From: Lophium mytilinum
Taxonomy: Eukaryota > Ascomycota > Dothideomycetes > Mytilinidiales > Mytilinidiaceae
Assembly (NCBI GenBank): GCA_010093605.1
Contig: MU004184.1
Span: forward strand, 577,897 to 641,896
DNA length: 64,000 nucleotides
Direction: 5' to 3'
Shown here: positions 23,997-35,196 of the stretch, piece after piece
Numbering within the stretch: position 1 is the first letter of the stretch
How the letters are laid out: the number at the start of each line of letters is the position of its first letter
The notes under the pieces: generated by a model
What the model was told of the DNA's origin: nothing
Databases searched by the model: none
The model's input: the letters and a program-made list of their open reading frames with translations, nothing else
Program-made: the position numbers and the translations under genes

Positions 23997-24709
23997 ATGG
24001 ATCAAATCAAAGCGGTAAGTGTTGCTGTGCCCCTCTCACCATACTATGCGCTGTCCCGCCTACGTGCACATCTCCTGTTCGCGTCTAGGTACTGTCGTAC
24101 AACCCTTGAAGACGCTCTAGCACGAACGAAAGCAAGCAAACAGAACTATATCGCTAACATGTGAATGCTTTAGCGCATGGCGGCTCTCCGTGTCGAGGCG
24201 GACGCCAACGCCTCACAGGCCGAAGAGTTCAAGGCCAGAGTCAAGACACTCGAATCCGAGAACCTCGCCAAGGAACAAGAGATCACATCTCTATCACACA
24301 AGAACCAGGTACTTGAAGAAGAGGTTGAGAAGCTCGAGACCAAAATCAAGGAATACAAGGGCATCGCGGACGAGAGTTCGCACTCAGGGAGGAACGCTGA
24401 GGGCTTACAACGCAAGGTACAGCTGCTTGAGGAGGAGGCCGAAGAAGCCGACCGCAACATCCGAGAACTCAACGAGAAGTATGGCGTCCCTCGAATGGCT
24501 TTGGACCTTCATCTCCACAGCGCAATGTAACTAACTGGGTGTCCAGGCTGCGCCAGACCGATGTGAAGTCCGGACACTACGAACGCAAGGTGCAAGCTCT
24601 GGAAGCAGCGAAAGATCAATGGGAGACCAAGTACGAGGAGCTGCTCAAGGCACACGAAGCGACAAAGAAGGAGTTGGCGGACTTTGTCGCCGAGATCGGC
24701 AACATCTAG
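23997..24709 (+). CDS. TPM1: Tropomyosin
   Basis: Exons 23997-24014 (6 codons), 24174-24478 and 24547-24709 give 161 residues, the usual length of fungal tropomyosin. Almost the whole protein is an uninterrupted heptad coiled coil (MAALRVEADAN, VLEEEVEKLETKIKEYKG, LLEEEAEEADRNIRELNEK) ending AEIGNI. Tropomyosin dimers polymerise head to tail along formin-nucleated actin filaments and stabilise cables for polarised secretion. The protein begins Met-Asp, a NatB substrate, and N-terminal acetylation strengthens actin binding in yeasts; the NatB auxiliary subunit gene lies at 13408. The MDQIKA first exon is supported by the GTAAGTG donor, the TTTAG acceptor and phase 0. Confidence 0.92.
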
Positions 24710-24990
24710 TCTTCTTCTTCGTTGCGATGTTGATGGATGGTGAGCATGGATTTGGGCGTGGATTGCGGGGGACTTATATCTCTTACTGTTCGGATGGTAG
24801 TGTCTTCCTGCTAGGGTCTGATTGCAGGCTGAGCCCTATGACGCCCTGTTGGTAGAACTGTCACCTCTGTCAATACCAAGCATTCCCTCATGAGGGTGGT
24901 GGCTCTTTTGTTGCTCTTTGGAGGCTTTTGAGTAAGCATGGTTTTGTTCTATGATAGTGGAAGTCACACAATGATTGGGTATTCGATAAG

Positions 24991-25740
24991 CTAATCTCGA
25001 CGAGCCTTTGCCTGCGATCTATTCTTTGACCGTTCCTTGAACCTGGTGACCTTCCGTTCCGATTTCGTCTCGTACCGGAACTTGACCTTTCTCTTTTTCG
25101 GCTTGTCCTTGTGTGGATTATCCTTAGTCCATACACGCTTCTTGCTCTCTGCATCCTTCGATGCCGCATCTCCAACCTCTTGAGTGCCACCCTCCTCCTC
25201 CGGCTTGCTGAATCCGCTCTTACTTATATCCACACTCTCGACCGTGACTGATGTGTACTTGTCCTCGTCAATGTATTCCTCTTCCCGATCTATCGGTGGT
25301 GGTAGCTCTTCGGCGATCCCTTCCCACTCGTCCTCATTTTCGTCATCATCCGTCTCCTCCCCACCTTCGCTCATATCGCCGCTCGCTTTCTTCAGTAGGG
25401 CATTTACTTCGTTTACATGTCGTTCCAAGTCATCTTTTCGCTGTTGCCGTATCTATACAGGACGAGTTAGTAGTTGTTCATGTAAATGTATAAAGCAATT
25501 GATCTTTTCCGTAGTCCAAGGCCAGAGATGCTCAGATCGCCGTAAATCAGTAATCGTAATTACCATTCGCCTAGCTTCGACCTTCTCTTGCTTCGCCGTC
25601 TTCGCAGCTTCCTCCTGCGCACGCTTTGCCCGCGCAAGCTTGCGTTTGTGGAATCCAGTGAGGTATTCTTCGCGTGCGGCGAAGTCGAAGGTGATTTCGG
25701 CCACCGGCGCAGTTTTCTGGCGCTTGGCTGGTGGTTTCAT
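24991..25740 (-). CDS. RRP17: Nucleolar protein Rrp17/Nol12
   Basis: Exons 25740-25564 and 25452-24991 (111-nt intron, phase 0) give 212 residues. It begins KPPAKRQK, then the family signature EITFDFAAREEYLTGFHKRK, a charged coiled segment, an acidic middle (EETDDDENEDEWEGI) and a strongly basic C-terminus (KPKKRKVKFRYETKSERKV). This layout matches Rrp17 (yeast) / Nol12 (animals), a nucleolar RNA-binding protein needed for 60S pre-ribosome maturation and described as a 5'-3' exonuclease in yeast. It converges on tropomyosin with 281 bp between stops and is divergent from the WD40-cyclophilin gene. Confidence 0.88.
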
Positions 25741-26117
25741 CGTGGAATATCGACCTCCGAGAGGGTTAGGAAATTGGTGGAGTGGACTTTGGTTGTTCGA
25801 GGTCGATTCGAGGTTGGAGAAAATATACTGCCAAGAGAAGGGTCTGGATTAATGTTGATCCGACATGATTTGACTTCTTGAATTACACTCGAAGCTCGAC
25901 GACTACTTCAAACTATAGCCTATTGAATGTGATCGAGATCTCTGGGTTTTGAACGCATGAGCTTGTGGGATATCGCGTTGTAATAGACGTGATCGTGTAA
26001 ATATCGCGACGAACTCACATTTCTGGCGTCCTTTGCTCTCAACTCTAGGACCCCCAAGGTTGCACCATAGCTATCTTTTAAGTTTGACAGCGCCTGTTCA
26101 CAGCTCTACCTTACATC
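25741..26117. promoter_or_regulatory. Divergent promoter region RRP17 / WD40-cyclophilin
   Basis: 377 bp between two start codons on opposite strands; expected to contain both promoters. No defined element seen. Confidence 0.5.
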
Positions 26118-28229
26118 ATGGAGTCCGACGGTCTCATGTCTCCGCGCTCCACGAAGCGGTCGCGCTCAGAGATGGAAGAAGACGACGTAAAACCCGTGAA
26201 CCCTCCAGCCAACGAAGACGAAGGTATGTTTACTTGACCTAACCTTACAACTCACGCTTACAAATGTTTCAATAGACACCTCTTCGGATGACGACGACTT
26301 CGGCCCCGCGCTCCCCTCCACAGCCCCGAAGAAGAAACGCCGCAAGCTTCCCTACGAAAAGCTCTACATCGCCGCTCTCCCCACTGCAGGTCGCTATGTC
26401 AAATCGTTGATGCACAGAGAGCAATTATCCTTTACGACCTTCACCCCGTATACCGATTTCCTGATCACCTCTTCCGTCGACGGCGTAGTTAAGTTCTGGA
26501 AGAAAGATTTCGGTGGCATCGAATTCGTGAAGGAGTTCCGGGCGCATAATGGCGAGATCAAGAGCGTGAACGTAAGCGCGGATGGGCGGAGCTTTGCCAC
26601 AGCGGGTGCGGATAAGACGGTCAAGATCTTTGATGTAGTCACGTTTGATCTATTGGCGATGTTGACACTGGAGTACGCGCCGAAGTGTGTGTGCTGGGTA
26701 CATGGGCGCGGAGCTTCGTTCCCGCAATTGGCAGTCTCGGATGATGAGAGTTCATGGATACGGCTATACGACGGACGAGGCGAGAATCAAGAGCCGCTAC
26801 ATATTGTCAAGAGCTTGCATAGGAGACCGGTGCATCTCATGGCCTATAACAACGAGTACGATTGTGTCGTGTCTGCTGATGAGGGGGGAATGGTGGAATA
26901 TTGGAGGGCGAGTGGGACCTATGAGAAACCGGACAATGTTTTCGAGATCAAGAGTTCTACCAATCTATTCGACTTCAAGAAGGTAAGATATCACGTTGAG
27001 TGTCGTAGCCCCTATATCTAACTCCTTCTAGTCAAAATCAGTGCCCTCGTCAATCACGATATCACCAACGGGGCATCAGTTCGCAACTATGTCCTTCCCT
27101 GATCGAAAGATTCGAATATTTGATTTCAAGTCTGGCAGACTATACCGCACTTACGACGAATCGATAGAAACGATCAGCGAGATGCAGCAGGCCGGAACTG
27201 CGATCCAAACCTTGGAAGACGCCGAGTTCAACCGGAAACTGGCAGTCGAGAAAGAGCTGGACACCGCTGCTGTCCGGAGTCGCATCAATGTTATCTTTGA
27301 TGAGACAGGCAATTTCATTCTCTACGGTTCGATTCTCGGAACAAAGGTCCTCAATACACTCACCAACAGGGTGGTAAAGGTATATGGCAAAGATGAGCCA
27401 TTTAGAGCCTTGAACCTCGCCCTCTACCAAGGTCAGCCAGAGAAAAAGGGGATCGTCACTGTCGCTATGGCAGCCAGTGACAATCCATTGCTGCAAGAAG
27501 CCGAAGCACGTGATGCCATGCTTGTCTCCACAGGCGTAGGCAAAATGCGCTTCTACATGTTCACAAACGACCCCAAGTAAGTCACGACACCCTGAAGTCG
27601 CTCAGAACGCATTGCTAACCATCCCAGCGCCTCAAAATCCGAGCGCGACGTCCAAAACGAGAAACCCCGCAACATCAACACCAAGCAGCAGGTCGAAGCG
27701 AAGCTTGCCGCAACAGGCACTTCTGCCATCATCCACACTACCTACGGCGACATCCATATCCGCCTCTTCCCCGAAGCCGCGCCCAAAGCCGTTGAGAATT
27801 TTGTCACTCACGCCAAGAACGGTTACTACAACAACATCATCTTCCATCGCGTGATACGCAAGTTCATGATCCAGACAGGCGACCCTATGGGCGATGGGAC
27901 TGGCGGAGACAGTATCTGGGGGAAGAATTTTGAGGATGAGTTCTCGACGCTGCGGCATGACAAGCCGTACACTGTTAGTATGGCGAATGCGGGACGGAAC
28001 ACGAATGGGAGTCAGTTCTTTATCACGACCGAGAAGGCTGTAAGTACCATTTCCGTCACACTCCACTAATCAAACTAACAGACTACTGTAGTCCTGGCTT
28101 GACGATAAGCACACGATCTTTGGACGAGCAATTCAGGGGCTGGACGTTGTGCACAAGATCGAGAATGCGAGGGTGTACAAGGAGAAGCCGGAGGAGGAGA
28201 TCAAGATCATAAACATCGATGTGGTATAG
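26118..28229 (+). CDS. WD40-repeat peptidyl-prolyl cis-trans isomerase (PPWD1/Cyp15 type)
   Basis: Five exons, 26118-26223, 26276-26982, 27032-27576, 27628-28039 and 28092-28229, give 635 residues, the normal length of this family. After an acidic/basic N-terminus ([13 protein letters not shown]) come WD40 blades ([28 protein letters not shown]). The C-terminal 170 residues are a complete cyclophilin domain: [21 protein letters not shown] with the catalytic Arg, [18 protein letters not shown] and the [10 protein letters not shown] loop. PPWD1 orthologues are nuclear and associate with the spliceosomal C complex. All active-site residues I can check are present, so it should be catalytically competent. 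Introns are 50-52 nt. Confidence 0.93.
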
Positions 28230-28873
28230 CTGGATTTACCACTCCGCTTCTTGATCTTTCATTACCTGCTCCAAGTTTCGAAAACCCCCTAGCCATAGTC
28301 ACAAGCATGGATAAAATAGGGCGAAGAACAGTTGTATAATTTGAAGAGTGAATGCGCAGCTTTGAGCAAAATGATGTCACACTATAATGTTAACTGCCTG
28401 AGGCAGGTGTGAAAGCTCGGAAACATCCCCAGCGAGGGGTTCATATACCTTTTATCTTCGAGCAGCCCAATGTCGAGAGGAGAAGTGGATCACTCAGTGG
28501 TTCAGCAGTCATGATTTCTCCTTGAAGCCTGGGTTAAAAATGTACTCGCGTCGTTGAACCGCCCACCCCTCTCACATCTATATGTTGTGGAGGGTTAGAG
28601 GTTTTGTGGTTCGACTCTTAGTGAGGTTGATTTTTTATATTTTTTGGGGGCTTTTTAGAGACTGCCTCTTCTACCCGCAACCCTATCTCTCTCAAATTCA
28701 ACAAATTCACCGGTGCGATTTGTTTTTCGAAGCGTTCAATGGACTCTATTCCTTGAAGTATCATTCCACTCGTGATGTTAGCCGTTGCATCACCTCCGCA
28801 GTCCCCGTGATCATCTCGACCCTTCTAACACAATCCATTATAATGCTAGTCCAGCGGAGACGTCAACATTCAA
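28230..28873. other. Intergenic region
   Basis: About 640 bp downstream of the WD40-cyclophilin gene. Nothing beyond short unsupported ORFs; T-rich around 28630-28650. Confidence 0.5.
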
Positions 28874-28946
28874 TCCGGTGTGGTGTAGTCGGTTATCATT
28901 ATGGGACCCCACGCCCAGAGACCCAAGTTCGATCCTTGGCGCCGGA
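28874..28946 (+). tRNA. tRNA-like gene with disrupted anticodon arm (probable pseudogene, Glu/Asp/Gly-like)
   Basis: A 73-nt cloverleaf can be drawn. Acceptor arm TCCGGTG pairs with CGCCGGA (one G-U). The D arm contains GTGTAGTCGGTTATCAT, and the T arm CCAAG-TTCGATC-CTTGG pairs fully. The internal promoters are good: A box TGGTGTAGTCGG and B box AGTTCGATCCT, with a T4 run about 25-30 nt downstream. The anticodon arm does not fold normally: TGGG/CCCA encloses an 8-nt loop ACCCCACG, and there is no U33. Compared with fungal tRNA-Glu or tRNA-Asp arms, which end CAC-GC, one base seems lost. It may be transcribed, but is unlikely to be a normal decoder. Confidence 0.55.
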
Positions 28947-29202
28947 CCTCAATGATGTTGTGTAATATGTTCTTTTGCTTTTGCTGCTTGTAGAATCAAA
29001 GTGCAGCATAACACATCACACATGAGACAAGCAAGATGGAGGCACGAAATCTTTTTCAAGGCTGACGCACGCGTCAGATTACTTCATTGGTAGGGTTTGA
29101 ATATCCTCGGGTCTAGGGATTCCGGTACTATAAAACGCAGGAGAGAAAACTGACACCAACACCAAAACACCGGTACTTCGCAGTACAAGAAAAGGCCTCC
29201 CT

Positions 29203-30666
29203 TTACGCTACCATCCACCACGCGCCGCCAAGGATGGCGATGAGCACAAGGGTAGTGAGGAAGCCGGCGCCAACCTTGTCACCAGTGTCGATAGGGTCCG
29301 CCTTTAAGGGGTTGTCCTCGCTGTGCGATCCTGCGTTTGGGTTTCCTTTGCTGATGCCGCCCGTCTCGTTGCTCACAGGCCCGGCAACTTGGTCGATCAG
29401 GATGGATTGGACGACCTCCAGCGCGGACATCTGCTCGCCGACGCCGAAGCTGCCGTCCCAGACGCCGTTGGTGGTCCATTTCTGGCCGCACGTCACGCCG
29501 TCAGTGCCGCCGCTGCACTGTTTGGCGGCAGCCTGTGCCGAGGCCTCGAGCTTGGGCATGATCAGGTCGTGTGTCCATGGCGCAACCTTAGTGGTGGCGG
29601 CCATCCAGCGAGCGAGGTAGGCCTTGAAAGACCTCTGATCGACGTCGCATTTGCCATTCGCTTCGCAGGCTACTTCGGTCATGACGTTCGGAACCTCCTT
29701 GGAAAAGAAGACGTCGGTGCCGTTGATTATACCGGCGGTTCGGGTCTTCCACTTATCCTCACCGGTCTGTGATCTGTTAGCGCCATCAGGAAGTCGGAGA
29801 CACGGGGTAACGTACAATATTCCACATGGTAGCCGCGCCAAGCATGAAGACACCGGCGTTGTATGTCCATTGGATGTGATTGACTTGTGTGCAGTTGATA
29901 GTGTCGTCTGAGCCGTCGAAGAAATGGTATTGATCGTTCATGAGACCGACGCCTTCGACCCAATCCCACATCCTGTCTGCCCAATCAACATAGGTCTGAT
30001 TCTTCGTGTACCTTCCAAGCCTCGCCGCAATATTGAAGAAGCAGCCGTTCGAGATGGTGTTCTTGTAGTTGTAACCATTGTTGAAGGTGAAAATCTGCCA
30101 TCGCAGACCACCGTTGCAAGTGCTGTTATCCCAGCGGTTCGCCTGTAGATTGAAGACAGCCTGTGCTAGGGCGAGCCATTGGGGCTTATCCGCAGGAGGA
30201 TTCGGGAACTTTACTTCTGCGGCGGACATTGCAGCCATAGCCCAGAAAGATTGATCGTCGTTACCCTCCGTCTTAGTCTGATTCGGCGGCATGTAGTCGT
30301 CGTTTGGCCCCACCTGGAACAGCATGGCTTGTGTAGTAATGTCGTTGTATTGGTCGTCTCCCGTGTAGTACCAGTAGTCTATCAATGATCCGAACATGGC
30401 TCCTGCTTCCCACCAGTAGTACGGTTGCGGAAGATTTCCTGGGACGTCTCCAGGATTCATGCCGGTATAGTAGCTCGTCATTCCCTTTGCAATCGTGCTG
30501 GCAGCCTTCTTAACAGTGTCTGGATCGTGTTAGTGCCACAGTGCCCGCAGGGGGCATGCGGACGAGGGCGCTCACCCATATTTGTAATGTCCATGTCGAT
30601 TGCTTGCACACTTGAAGCAGAGAGCATCAAGGCGCCTAGGGCCCCCGCCACATTGGTGAACTTCAT
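29203..30666 (-). CDS. GH76 mannan endo-1,6-alpha-mannosidase-like GPI protein (Dfg5/Dcw1 family)
   Basis: Exons 30666-30576, 30519-29816 and 29766-29203 give 452 residues. Residues 1-22 are a signal peptide ending VQA. The catalytic domain is recognisable from [36 protein letters not shown] (the paired Asp of GH76), CNGGLRW and [12 protein letters not shown]. The C-terminus has a Ser/Asn-rich stretch then a hydrophobic tail ending [10 protein letters not shown], as expected for GPI anchoring. These enzymes act at the plasma membrane/cell wall and are thought to move GPI-anchored mannoproteins onto wall glucan. Several NxS/T sites suggest glycosylation. Both introns keep phase. Confidence 0.9.
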
Positions 30667-31842
30667 TATGCTATTCCAAGATCTGAGGCGCCTGTCCCCA
30701 AATCTAAAGCTGGCAGTTGTTTATATTTCAGATTCGCGGGCGCTATCAACGCGCACTGGCGGGCGAATTCCAAGCAGGAGCGGCAGATTTCGTATCAAAG
30801 TCGTCGAAGTGAAATACAACAAAGCGTAGATCCTAGATCCTGGGCTGCAGTAGTCAGGGTAGGTACACGCGTAGGTGGTAGCGAGTGGAAGCAGCGTGAG
30901 AGGTCTTGTCAACGGCGCAGAAGCGATGGTGGTGGTTATAGGGGACGGCCGGGACAGTCGAGGAGGTCTATCGTCAGTTGAGAGAGCGTGGAGAGGAATG
31001 AGCGTGGGTTGCAGTGGTGATCCAGGGGGAGGGTTGCAAGATGTTGCTGCCAAGCTGCCAAGGGGTCTTGGGAAGATCAATACGAGCTGCTAAGTCAGCG
31101 AATTTTAGAGTTTCTAAAGTATGTAATCCGCTAATCTCTTCCTGTGAAGGTAGCCTTGCCGGTTGCGAGCAGCTGGACACCATGGCCGTCGTCGGAAGGG
31201 GCGTTTTGATACGGGAGGTTGCAGCGGGCTCGCAGTGCTTTGTTGCTGCTTCAGTGCTGCATCGGGTGTCTCAGCGGTGCTTCAGCGTGCCATCAAGAGC
31301 CGGCCGTGGCGCGTGGCCAGCCAAGCAAGCCAGCGAGGGCCGAGAATAGCAGCACCTGGGCAGAATGCTCCGCCAGCTCCGGAGACGTTGCTGGCTGGTG
31401 CTGGTGAGATTTTCTGTGGCAACAAAGACGACCAACGCCCGGCGCTGACGCAGCTCCCCAGGGCTCCCGAGACTTGCCTCCTCACGTGACCGTGGCCGCC
31501 GTGGCACAGTCTACCTACGTACTACGTAGACTGTTCAGAATAACTGTGCTTCTACAAACACAAATACACACACGCCCATCCACTGTTTGAGACCACTCCC
31601 ATTGCCGCAGCATTTTGGCGTAGAGACCAAAATCAACTCAGCCTCAGCTCACACCAGCCTGCGACCAGATAGGTTTCGCTCGCCAAATCGACCTGGCCAA
31701 GAGCTCACCACTTCCTCATCATTCACCACCACCCTCACCTCTCCAACCCACGCCGCCATCGTCTGCCACTACAGCCTCGCATCTACCATCCATCGCTCTC
31801 GACTCCTCCACCCCGCGAATCTCGTAAACCACATCAGCAGCC
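30667..31842. promoter_or_regulatory. Divergent intergenic region GH76 / SNC
   Basis: 1.2 kb between two divergent genes. At 31507-31533 an inverted repeat has perfect 8-nt arms (CAGTCTAC / GTAGACTG) around an 11-nt spacer, about 310 bp before the SNC start. No ORF is convincing. Confidence 0.5.
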
Positions 31843-32682
31843 ATGGCCGACCGTGAGCAACCCTACGACCCGTACATCCCATCTGGAGGCGCCAACCCCC
31901 AGGCCGGTGGCGCAAATCAGAATGGCAACCATCGCACAGCTGCCCTCCAAGCGGTAGGTTATGCTCCTCATCTCCCGGCACAGTCCTCAGTCCTGCTCGA
32001 GTGTATCCGCGTTGAATGAGCGGGGCGATACTCGCGAGTCTCGAAACGGTCTGCGGCTGCGACCGCCGCTTCCACGGTCGCATTTGTCGAACACAGCCCG
32101 CGCGGCCACGTCCGGCTAAGGTCCTGCTATTCAGCTAGAGAAATCTGCGGAGTGGCATTCTTGACGGATAGGGGCCGTTGCGGGTGAAGAGACGGATGCG
32201 CTCGTGGGCGACATGCCTCGCAGGCCCGCAGTATCGCCCTTCGCAAGACACCGAGCATACCCGTCGAGTCGCGAGGATGCTCGGCTCCCAATTACTGCCT
32301 CTACCACTCATTTTACCCACTTTGCAGGAGCCTCGGTGTTCAGCTCATCAAAGTGCCAAGCCGCTGACATTCACTCTAGGAAATCGACAGCACTGTCGGA
32401 ATCATGCGGGACAACATCAACAAAGTCTCCGAGCGAGGCGCCCACCTAGACTCGCTACAGGACAAGACGGACAACCTCGCCGTGTCAGCCCAGGGCTTCC
32501 GACGCGGCGCCAACAGGGTCCGCAAGCAGATGTGGTGGAAGGACATGAAGATGCGCATGTGCCTCATCGTGGGCATCATCATTCTTCTCATTGTCATCAT
32601 TGTACCTTCAGGTAGGAATCCCCCGCTCCTCTAGCACTCCCACGACTAACACTAGCGCGCAGTCGTTGCTTCCAAACACTAA
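31843..32682 (+). CDS. SNC1: Synaptobrevin/VAMP v-SNARE (Snc1/2)
   Basis: Exons 31843-31953, 32380-32611 and 32663-32682 give 120 residues. A Gly/Asn-rich N-terminus leads into the R-SNARE motif ([20 protein letters not shown], then [11 protein letters not shown]), with the central zero-layer Arg in KVSERG-type context, the juxtamembrane [13 protein letters not shown] and a C-terminal anchor ([12 protein letters not shown]). It is a tail-anchored exocytic v-SNARE on secretory vesicles that pairs with Sso/Sec9 t-SNAREs at the plasma membrane. Intron 1 is 426 nt, the longest in the window; the third exon encodes only the last residues (VVASKH). Confidence 0.93.
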
Positions 32683-33592
32683 GAATGGAGAGAGATCGGG
32701 AGTGCAGTGGCTAGTTGAATCACATTGGGAAGAGAGTAGCGGGAGTACACCTACGGCTGCCCAGCTGGACATGCGCTCGTTGCTAGCTGGTCTTGGTTGG
32801 AAGGGGGAACTTTCGGGACTCCACACCCCGCCCGGAAAGTTGTTGTAGCTTTTACGTCCTCGGCGAAACTGGGAGCTCTGGGTTCTTTTTTCTTTTCATA
32901 GGTCTTTCACTGCATTCAGTCACGGCTTGTAGTAATGGAGTCATTCTTGTACCAACCACCCGATTCCCTGCACTGCCGTGCTTCTGCGGAGACTAGGTAC
33001 ACGTGCCTAGTCCCCTTGTTTTATGGTTTGGTTCAGCGGGCTTGTATGTCACTCAGAGAAATGGAATTTGCATTTAATGAGTTAGCAGGACTTGGTTTTG
33101 ATGATGAGTCGAAACACCACCGAATATGTCACCGCATCGAGTAAAGGTTGTTTCAACACCCCAATATGCACCCTACCCGACTCCCTCTGCGCACGTGACC
33201 CAGCGCCGCTGTGGTACGAATTATGGCCCCCATACCGTTTTGTAAGCCCCACAAGCTCAAGCTACTTTCCAGGGAGTATTTTCCGCCCCTGTGTTAATGC
33301 AGAGTGTGCTATTCTACTGAAATGGCCGACCTCTTACTTTTTCGTTTCTTCACGCCTTTTTCCTATTCCACATGATTAGAATCCTAAACCTCAAAGATTA
33401 GAACTTCTCAAAGTCAAAACCAAGGTGCAAAGAAGAGGGACCTAGACAGTCGATTCACGGCAGCCATGCGAAATGGTTTCTCTTAGGATAAATCGGGCAT
33501 TAGCAGTAAGCCGGTCCAGCTCAAGTCACTGCGAGGAAAGTTTGTCATTGGCTCAGTCCTCGACCACAGGCGTACCCCGCATTTGGTTGACG
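32683..33592. other. Intergenic region
   Basis: About 0.9 kb; SNC 3' flank and upstream region of the next gene. No supported ORF or RNA. Confidence 0.5.
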
Positions 33593-33600
33593 TATATAAA
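33593..33600 (+). promoter_or_regulatory. TATA-box-like element
   Basis: TATATAAA lies 70-77 bp before the ATG at 33670, a plausible core-promoter position for the following gene. Confidence 0.45.
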
Positions 33601-34586
33601 GTTTCCAACTGACGAACACAAAACCAAGAATGAAGCAATGGACGCGGTTTCGACAAACAAACATGTGCAATGCTTTCACTATCATCGTTGATGCCGGTCC
33701 TTCTCGAGTATCTCACGATCGAGGAGGAGGCGCAAATCTATCAGCAGTTTGAAGGAATATGCCAACCCAACAGCCAAGTCCTGTGGAGCGGCGTGCCGTA
33801 CGGAGTGGCTCAGAAATGGGCAGATGAACATGATATGCAGACACTTACTACCGCAATGGGTCCGCTCATGGATAAAGCGGATTCATTGTGTTTAAAAAAG
33901 AGCAAGAACGGTCCGCAATGGAGCAAATACATCAAGGGAGCCTCTGCAGTATTTGCGTGGTATATTTCAAGTGGCGAAAAGGTTACAACGCTGTCGCCAC
34001 CACCTCCGGAAAGATTCCATCCATCTGGAATGACCAACTACCAAGCAATCGAAGAGCCAATTTTAAAATGGGCAATAGCGGACCGTGCTATACTACGGAT
34101 CGAAATGGTGCATCCGACCGTGAAAGGAGCAGAGAACTTCAGCTACCAGATGTGGCCCATTGATGAAATGAAAAACTGGGTTGCAGCCTTTGGGACTGTA
34201 GCCATCAAGAAGAACCGTTGGAGAGTAATGGGGAAGGTCTTGCATCAAATGGCAATTAGGAAGTCCATAACGACCAATGAGAAATCTGATGTTGGACATA
34301 GCACCAGTCATTACAGTCAAGAGAGCGAACTTGGTATGCGTATGCCAATTGTGAGAGAGCAGAAAAAAGTAAGCTAGGTTTATATTAGGAGATTTTCAGA
34401 AACGATTATAGTATTAGGATATAAAGCTAACGACAAAAGATACAGGAGTCCAAGGAAACGGCCAAGGCAATCCAACCCTCCAAGACTACAACGTTAAAGA
34501 AAGAAGCAGTCCAAGAGAAACTATCCACAGAGACCAAAAAAGCATTGAAAGCAATGAAAGCGTTAAGGGCAAAGAAAGCTCCAAAG

Positions 34587-34634
34587 GTAAGAAAGCTTCT
34601 ACAGCCAAGAAAGGGCCGAATAGCTAATTATCAG
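34587..34634 (+). other. In-frame 48-nt candidate intron/exitron
   Basis: GTAAGA donor, AGCTAAT branch-like site and TATCAG acceptor bound 48 nt that contain no stop and keep frame (16 codons). It can be spliced or retained without changing the rest of the protein. Confidence 0.45.
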
Positions 34635-35148
34635 TACAAGAGAACTCGAGACAACAGTCAAAGAAAGGAGGCCACCTTGGTCCAGGAAACTACGGCACCG
34701 TACTATTCGCGAATGGAGTCATACAGGATCTACGTAGCAGGACTTATTTTGCTAGTTTTGCTGGTCGCTCTCATCCAATGCGCACTCTGCGCCTACGAAG
34801 AGCCTGCTGTTGAGGAGCATGAAAGCCTAATGGGCGCTAGTGCTTCCATGATGTCTAGCGAATTACCTTTTCCTTCACCTCCTCCGCCACCCGAGGTTCT
34901 GAAATCAGTAGAGGAGGTCTCCGAGACTCCCGGGCCTCCCACCGTTGAAAAGCCTGCCGCGGTCGAATGGCCTGCTCTCAAAAGGCCTCCCGCAATCAAA
35001 AAGCGGGTCGCCGCCATCGATCAACACACTGAGGACACCCGTACGAAAGACTCCGAAACGTCTCCCCACCCGGACTGGTGGACTCTTGTAACTGAAGCAA
35101 TGCAATCTACTCTGGCCAAAAAAAAAGGAGGAGAAGAAGGCGAAGAAG

Positions 35149-35196
35149 GCAGAGAAGAAGGCAGAGAAGAAGGCAGAGAAGAAGGCAGAGAAGAAG
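35149..35196 (+). repeat. 12-bp coding tandem repeat (4 exact copies)
   Basis: GCAGAGAAGAAG is repeated four times, encoding Ala-Glu-Lys-Lys in one frame and Gly-Arg-Glu-Glu in the frame that is open as sequenced. It lies just after the A9 run. Confidence 0.95.

Noticed and set aside
23451-24164. 237-codon plus-strand ORF between the KEN-motif gene and tropomyosin
   Set aside because: Antisense to a real exon for half its length and running through the tropomyosin promoter and intron; no protein-like features.
28605-28625. GGTTCGACTC resembling a Pol III B box
   Set aside because: No complementary T stem, acceptor or D arm can be formed around it.
28582-28965. 127-codon plus-strand ORF across the tRNA-like sequence
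   Set aside because: It runs through the cloverleaf and has no recognisable protein features.
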